Shown here: positions 57,575 through 64,000 of the stretch, in pieces
Layout of the letters: the number at the start of each line of letters is the position of its first letter
How positions within the stretch are numbered: the stretch's first letter is position 1
DNA from: Stenogyne calaminthoides
Lineage: Eukaryota; Streptophyta; Magnoliopsida; Lamiales; Lamiaceae
Assembly (NCBI GenBank): GCA_037126765.1
Contig: JBBCBC010000002.1
Coordinates: 46,504,889 to 46,568,888 of the forward strand
Length of the DNA stretch: 64,000 nt
Reading direction: 5' to 3'
Notes under the pieces: model-generated
The model's input: the letters and a program-made list of their open reading frames with translations, nothing else
Told to the model about the DNA's origin: nothing
Databases searched by the model: none
Program-made: the position numbers and the translations under genes

Positions 57575-58539
57575 GGGATGCATATGTGCATGTCGAACTG
57601 AAGCCTGAGATATATAAATTTTGAGATTTAGTAGGATAAAATTATGTGAATGTGTAAACTTTAGTTATAATAATTGAATTAAAATTGTATTCGTGCACGT
57701 ATAAAATCTTGCCATTATATTAATAGAAAACTGAACGGGGCTTTTCCAAGTTGTTGTGACAATTTCAGGAAATGTTGCAATCATAATTCTATCTTCTGAT
57801 AGTGCCACGGGTGAAACAAAAATTAAAATGGCTAGTGCCTTTACTCAATGAAAGACTGAAAGTGAAAAGGACCAAATATAACCACTTTCATAATTTTTTT
57901 TAAATAAAGATAAATATCCACTTCTCTTTTCTTTTCTTTTTTCCCCAAAAAAAAGTACCCACCTCACATTTTAAGACATAAATACCATCAAAGTGATAGT
58001 GGATCTCGGCCATGTTGATAGTGGATCACATTTTAAGTTATACGCTCTCCTTGAGAAAAAAACTGCAGTAATTGTGTTATGAGAGAATTTTTCTTACGAA
58101 AATGATTGTCTTCTATTTATTTATCTTAAATTTAGATATGCATCTTAATTTGGATTCCAGTATTGTGAGGAGTGTGAGTAATGAGTAGTGAGTAGTTTAC
58201 TTGTATGGTTGTATCACCGCAATTCGTAACCTATGTTACTAAGGAAAACATGGTACGTGTAGTTTTAACGAGTAGAAATATGCCTTGTATTTGACTAGCT
58301 TTATCTACTGCTAATTATCACTGTTATCAAAAAGTTAATAATAATTATGAATTATATCAATTGATGAAATATAATATAGTTATTTTGATGAGCCGAAAAT
58401 ATTTCCAAGAATTCGACATGAACATATTCATCAACATATGCACAAAAACATGCATGCATGTGTTCATGCATATGTTCATCAATTGATGAACCTATACATC
58501 TTCAAATGATCCATATACTCATTTTCTTTCTCTTCCATC
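57575..58539. other. DNA inserted upstream of copy D, no gene seen
   Basis: Unrelated to the upstream region of copy C from the start codon outward. A/T-rich, with short palindromic words (atgcatgcatgtgttcatgcat near 58450). No open frame of interest. Confidence 0.45.
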
Positions 58540-59068
58540 CAGCGACGGACCTACCTTGGAGCGAGGGGGGTCACTGGGCCCCCCTGACCCCACTTGAATT
58601 TCTTATATATATATACTTATAATTAAGACACACCTGTATGAGACAGTCTCATAGTAAGGCGAAGCATAAATTGTGTATTAACGCTCTAATATTTTGGAAG
58701 AATGAGTATTATTTGTGTTATAGATTATACCCTATATCATGTATAAAACTATCTCATACGAATGTCTGTCTCCTTTAAACAAAGTATTATGTGCATCATG
58801 TTCACTGTACACCACTATTACTAATCCTTGTAAAAATCAACACTCTATAAATAAAATGTTGATTTTTAGGTGAGAAAGGGGTAACAAAATAGAGAAAGAA
58901 TATGTATAATTCACATTTTCAATATACATATAAATGTATTAGACTCTGTTAATATAAAGATGTTTAGTCCAAATAATTTTCGAAAATATATAAAAATTCT
59001 AAAGTGCATTTAGCTACACTATGTTATAAATTGGGGCCCCCTCGGTAAAATTTCTGGGTCCGTCCCTG
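58540..59068. mobile_element. Non-autonomous hAT element
   Basis: 529 bp beginning CAGCGACGGACCTACC and ending GGGTCCGTCCCTG. The 8-bp target duplication CTTCCATC is at 58532-58539 and 59069-59076, as hAT transposases make. It contains subterminal GGGGCCCCC-type words and a nested GAGACAGTCTCAT inverted repeat at about 58620-58780. No transposase. Confidence 0.85.
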
Positions 59069-59076
59069 CTTCCATC

Positions 59077-60262
59077 CACTAAATTCAGATCTATAAAATC
59101 TTTTAAAAAAAATATCACAGATCTATACCTATCTTCTTCCTATTTCATCCACCAAATTCTAAATCTATAACATCTAAAAAATAATATCATAGATTTGTAA
59201 ATTAAAAAATACAAATCTGTACAAATCTTAAAAAATCACGCCCAAATCAGATCCATAATTTTTTGAATTTGTAGAAATCTTTAAAAATACAGGCCAAATC
59301 TATAAATCTAAAATCCCAAATCTAAAAGACAACTTTAAAATCTGCAAAATCTCAAATCTAAAACAACTTTCAAAATCTACAAAATACCAAATCTAAAACA
59401 ACTTCAAAATCTGCAAAAATCTGTCGCAGGTATGAAATTTTCAAAATCTGAAGAACGAAATCTGCAAAAATCTTTAAATCGAATTTTCGATCTTTCAAAA
59501 TCCACAAAAAATGCCTCAAACTGTTTGCGTCATCGCGTCCACCGCCGCCGCCTCTGACTACTTGATGGAGTTTGGATCGCGAAATCCAATTTCCATCATT
59601 TATTTATATGATAATAAATGTTTATAGTTATTTACGGCAGTATAATAAATCTCATTAAGTACTCTTGATATGTTTTCCCAGTTTACAGTTTATCAAGATA
59701 CGATTGTGAGAATCTTTCCTTTCATTGTCCGACTTGGCCACCAAATAGTACTTGGGCTCAAAGTCTTGTATTTTCCATTCTTACGTTTCCTAGAGTAGTA
59801 TAAATACGTGCTCCAGTTTCATTATAAGGACACGTTGAATTATTAAATTATAAAGTATTTTCAGGTTATTCCTGAGTATCCCGAGACGCTGTCTCAACCC
59901 CTTGTAGAGTGTATAACGCCCTACATCACTACTCCTCTATCGACGCCGTCTTAGGAGTCGCATTTGCGTCGGCAACGACTTATGCCTTCGTCTGCACAAG
60001 CTATCGGTGGTGGTGGTGTAAGGATTTTGGGAGAGAGATGAGAAAGCTAGAGGGAGAAATAGAGAGAAGGGAAATGAGAGAGAAATGAAAAAGGTAAAAG
60101 TTGATTGATTGAGAAGAAATGAAAAAACGCTGTGTACTATTATTAAGTGGTGTGAGGGTATTAGGGGAATTTCAACTCTATTTGTGAACCTAATAGTTAT
60201 ATAAAAAAAAATGCTTGGACTTGTTAGTTATTGGGCTCCCATTCTTGGACCTAAGAGCTATT
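59077..60262. mobile_element. Putative non-autonomous element with GC-rich core, partly disrupted
   Basis: The right end has repeated 'cttggacctaagag' / 'gaacctaatag' words like the elements at 26546 and 46370. The left part is a loose array of 'aaatctgcaaaatct' units (about 59200-59500), then a GC-rich core (about 59515-59560 and 59940-60010) interrupted at about 59590-59930. The interruption has a TATA-like box (agtataaata, 59798-59807) and may be a solo LTR or promoter-bearing insert; its borders are unclear. No protein recognised. Confidence 0.35.
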
Positions 60263-60266
60263 AATT

Positions 60267-60347
60267 CGATTTATAGAGCAATTAAGGTCAACGGGGTCCC
60301 TATTTTAAATTGAAATTATGTCACAATTTATTATTATTGTTTTTTTT
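60267..60347 (-). repeat. Displaced copy of the C/D-type upstream region
   Basis: From 'gatttatagagcaattaagg' to 'ttattattgtttttt', about 80 bases matching 43965-44045, which lies about 40-120 bases upstream of the copy C start. Here it is 2.7 kb upstream of pseudogene D. Confidence 0.65.
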
Positions 60348-62936
60348 ACTAAAACTCATATGAGAAGGAGTACATTCTAGCATAAATTTACACTCACACC
60401 TTCCAAAGTATTAAAGCGTCTGCCCAAATTATGTCCGTCTACCCGCGAGACCGTTTAATACAAGTGTCTCTCGCAGAAGTTTGGCCTAATTAACAAAAAG
60501 TTCAATATGTCTTGAAGATTAACAATACCCTTTATCTCCAATATCGATCTTATATGTTTCCATCTCATTATTAGATAATCACTTACCACGAATTTCGTGT
60601 GGAGTAAATATTTATTTATTTTCTGTGCACATATTTTCTGTGCACATAATTCGACTAACTTGTCCAGTTTACCCTACGTTAAAAGACAAGTATTTGGGCC
60701 CAGATTCCGATAATTTAATCATCCTACGTAATCAACTGTTTGGTTTGTGGTACGAGGGTTCAGGATAAATTTTCAACCCACGTACAAAAATGTGTGTGAT
60801 CCCTATATGGAGGGATATGTCTATGTTAAAGTTATATATGAAAGTATGTTTTTAATTTGTATAACAGACTGAATTTTGCATTTATTTACTGAGAATAAAC
60901 TCATTGATATTCACATTTGGGCCCCATTTTACCCAACGACGACAAGTGACCTTGATTGGATTGGGCTTGATGCGACTGCATTTACATTTAGGGCCCAAAA
61001 GTGGGCCGCATCATTTTAATTAGTCCACTTCTGTTGTGAACATCATTTAAAGCAAAAAATATAATAAAATTTGAAAGAAAAAAAAAATACACGCTGGCAG
61101 AGCTTATATATGAACTTTTTGATAGATGAGATGAATTGCACGAATGTTGTAATTTTTTGACATCACTAAAAATTATATTGGTGTAGGGTTAATATAAATG
61201 AGCTATTACCTTGTTGCAATGCGTGTGTCTTGAGATCTTGAATCTGATCGATTAGTTGTGGGAATTAAATAGATTTTTAAATTTTTAGAATCATCGAATG
61301 GTAGAATCGTCGATTTTTTTAATTTAATTATATATATCAATTGTAATAATATTAAAAAATTTACAACAATTATATATAACATATGTAATAATATCAAGAA
61401 AGTATTTAAAATTCATGTATCTTAATATCGAGAATTCATCTCATAAATAAATAAAAAAACAATTAAATCAAATATCATCAACATACACAAGTCATAAATC
61501 ATAATAAAAGATTAATAAATTTTAATATTTAATAAGTTTTAGAGTGTGTCCTTCAAATTATTAGTAAGTTTTAAATTTTTACAAAAAAAAATTCCAAAAT
61601 TTAATAAATTTTACAAAAAAAAATTCCGATCGTGTCCGATCGTATTGCCGGAGCGGGATCTACACGATATCCGATAAAAAAGGATTCGCCGTGGCGAATC
61701 GGATCTGAATCTCTGGATTTAATTCTACCCCGGCGAATCCGATAATATATACTATTAATTTTTTAAGAATCTCGTGCATTATATGCTATTGCGTATTAGC
61801 ATAATTATAAAACGAAGGCATAATTTGTGGTTCACCCAAAAGGTCGAGATCCATGGATGGGTCCCATGCCTAAGTGCCCATGTGATGTATCATACTAATA
61901 TTCATATGCGTTCAGAAAGTCCACTATACACATTCCCCATATTAAACCTGCACAAAATTATGCAAACTTTCAAAAAGAAAATGTTGTAATTTTTTGTAGT
62001 GCTTGTATTTTTAATTAAATCAATGCACTTAAAAATAATGATTTTTTATATACTTAATTTACGTCAAGAGTAATCTCATATGATTTAATTGACAAAATTG
62101 GGTCATTGAACTTTCACCTTTTCGTTTTCATTCTTTTTAGTTACAAAGCTTTAATATTTGACTATTTTAAAATAGACGTGTGTAATGTCAGATATTATAT
62201 GCAGCAGGTCCAAATTTTATTCACTTATCTATATCGTTGTAACAATTTAAATAAAATTGAAAAGTATTTGAACAGTATTACTTACACGTTTCAAGTTTAC
62301 TAAAATGTATCGTGTGATCCTCTACTCCTCTTTTTATTTTATTTTTAAGCAATAAAGAACGGTTTCACAGCCAAATTTGATTCCACGTGATTTTGCAGTA
62401 TCAACGGAATAATGAAACTAAAAGAAGGATGCATAAATTCATGAAAAGAAAATAAAACTGAGCCAATTTATGTGCTACTAATAGCTTGAACGAAGAACCC
62501 GGCCAGCATTAGCAAACAAGAACATTTTTTTTAAACTGATGAATAATAGTCAACAAGTCAAATCTACCGGCTATTTCTTCATTAAAGAAACGTCTCCCAA
62601 TTAAGGGGAAAGAAAACAACACACACTTTGTCATTTCTGGATTAATTGCTTGACTTTTTCTCCCAATTCCAACTCAATCATTGTCATTTTAAATCGGATT
62701 ATGATTTAAAAATCATGACAAAGTTTATATAAGAAATTTTGAATTCGCATTATTGAGACATTTATTTAATTTTACAGTGCAATTAATTTATATTTTATGC
62801 ATATCTCAAATAGCGTTAATAACTTAAATAAAAAATCATAAATGTATTTGTATTAACTATTTAATGAAAATGACAAACTCAATATATTAATGGTGGGCCA
62901 TCCAACGGATAACTTTTGGGCCTTTCACAAACAGCT
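60348..62936. other. Intergenic DNA, no gene seen
   Basis: A MITE-like segment at about 60350-60490 (actcatatgagaagg ... cgagaccgtttaatac) is related to that near 3620. The rest is A/T-rich. A GC-richer palindromic patch at about 61625-61745 (ggattcgccgtggcgaatcg) looks like an old transposon remnant. Confidence 0.45.
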
Positions 62937-62946
62937 TTATAAAAAG
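62937..62946 (+). promoter_or_regulatory. TATA box of the aldose-epimerase-like gene
   Basis: tttataaaaa lies about 60 bases before the ATG at 63004. It argues against the upstream in-frame ATG at 62890, which would lie ahead of the TATA box. Confidence 0.45.
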
Positions 62947-63003
62947 CCTAAAGCTTTCAATCGAGATTCTCGAAAGCTTGAAAAGCAGCAGCATATCTCC
63001 AAA

Positions 63004-63322
63004 ATGCCCAAGGTGTCTTTACTATTGTGTTTCATTACTTTGGTGTTTGCAGTTTGTGCAAATTGTTCAAAAACAGAACTTGGAATATATGAGATCAAGA
63101 AAGGCGATTTCTCTGTCAAAGTCACAAACTACGGTGCAAGAATCATATCCGTTATTCTTCCCGACAAAAATGGTGAGATTTTCTATAATTGATCCACTTT
63201 CTGAACTAATTACATTTTGTTTTTAAGAAGTATTTTAGTGTCTAAAAATAAACTTTTATTGTTTTTTTCCAGGAAACTTAGGTGATATTGTTCTTGGTTA
63301 CGATACAATCAAGGAATATGTG
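63004..63322 (+). CDS. Aldose 1-epimerase (galactose mutarotase)-like, N-terminal exons
   Basis: Two exons, 63004-63172 and 63273-63322, of a gene leaving the window on the right. Residues 1-22 (MPKVSLLLCFITLVFAVCAN) are a signal peptide. Then come YEIKKGDFSVKVTNYGARII, SVILPDKNG and NLGDIVLGYDTIKEY, the first beta strands of the mutarotase fold. The family interconverts alpha and beta anomers of aldoses. Catalytic His/Asp/Glu residues lie in later exons outside the window. The phase-1 first intron and GT-AG borders agree. No third exon is visible before 64000. Confidence 0.8.
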
Positions 63323-64000
63323 GTATGTTTTAACCTTTTCCGTTTCTTTATGTATGATTTCCCAGTTCAGACTTTGTTTAAATGCTTATTTTCTGGGTTT
63401 ATTTATTTAAATCTAGATTGTTTGATCTAAAACGATGACGAACAATTCGATGTTATTTGTATATGCTCTTTAATCTTGTCCCCACTTGCTGCTGCATTTG
63501 TCGTACTCCACGACTCACGTTTTCAAAATCGAAAACGACTTCTGGATGAATGTGGACTAATTGTAATAGGATAAGGTCTACGAAGTTACTGTGCATAAAT
63601 TGTATTCTTAATTTGGTTAAATCATTTATTATTTCCATTTATAATTTTGTTCTGAATCTTGTGATTGATCTTAATTGGAGTAATTGTCAATGTGGAAAAA
63701 AAAAGGGCATGTCCTGCCAGCTCATACGTGGTGTAATAATATTCTCATACTTTTCTAATTTTCAATTTTTAATACACCACAATATTTTTGTTCTAAATAA
63801 TGGTAAATACAGTAACTGATTGGAAAAATGAGGTTTGATTATGGTCAAAGATTATACAAGAAAATTAGGAAATGGTACTGACTATGAAGTTATCAAAGTG
63901 TATTATTGAATCATCATTAAATAATTACATATGGGTCATGATGTATCATTGGGATAAGCAAATCAAGCTATTCTTATGGTCTTGTTTTTAAATTAACTTA
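63323..64000 (+). other. Start of intron 2 of the aldose-epimerase-like gene
   Basis: No exon with the expected continuation of the family (a segment around a conserved Gly-Arg-x-Ala-Asn-Arg) is seen before the window ends. It is therefore read as intron. Confidence 0.5.

Noticed and set aside
62890..63003. Upstream in-frame ATG for the aldose-epimerase-like gene
   Set aside because: It precedes the TATA box and would hide the signal peptide, so the ATG at 63004 is preferred.

Overview
This window is nuclear DNA from a flowering plant. The genes are split by GT-AG introns and belong to plant families (WRKY, IQD, plant quinoprotein-dehydrogenase-like). Intergenic DNA is AT-rich and dense in plant transposons: two Ty1/copia elements, Helitron-like elements, Stowaway, Tourist and hAT MITEs, and a decayed caulimovirid insertion. 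A dicot is likely and an asterid plausible, but the species cannot be named from sequence alone.

Layout. 1-4065: AT-rich, with one exon-like segment of an unrecognised gene at the left edge and a Tourist-like MITE. 4066-9580: a broken endogenous pararetrovirus that begins at a TA repeat and a tRNA-Met primer site, with movement, coat, protease, reverse transcriptase and RNase H remnants. 10116-12177: an intact group IIb WRKY transcription factor with a perfect in-frame 192-bp tandem duplication in its last exon. 12898-16685 (minus): an intact 11-exon organellar LepA/GUF1 GTPase, 664 aa. 20277-24007: an intact 6-exon IQ67-domain protein, 570 aa. 25603-57574 (minus): a tandem array of quinoprotein (PQQ) dehydrogenase-like genes. 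These are a decayed copy A, intact B (540 aa), intact C (539 aa, with a 4.7-kb copia element and a MITE in intron 1), a 5' fragment of a second B, and a recently killed copy D. 48651-53649 holds a second copia element (minus) inserted in a minisatellite, beside a chimeric patch with a PPR fragment. 63004 to the right edge: the first two exons of an aldose 1-epimerase-like secreted protein that runs out of the window.

Biology. The WRKY, GUF1 and IQD genes are ordinary single genes with no evident shared pathway. The coherent theme is birth and death of the quinoprotein-like array. Its members share a predicted secretion signal, repeated Trp-docking propeller motifs and an adjacent Cys-Cys pair. 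They differ in intron content: one intron looks gained in the C/D lineage and one lost in B. Transposons have split, relocated or silenced members, and paralogues supply pre-insertion 'empty sites' for several insertions. I found no convincing new enzymatic system. The array is the best candidate for follow-up.
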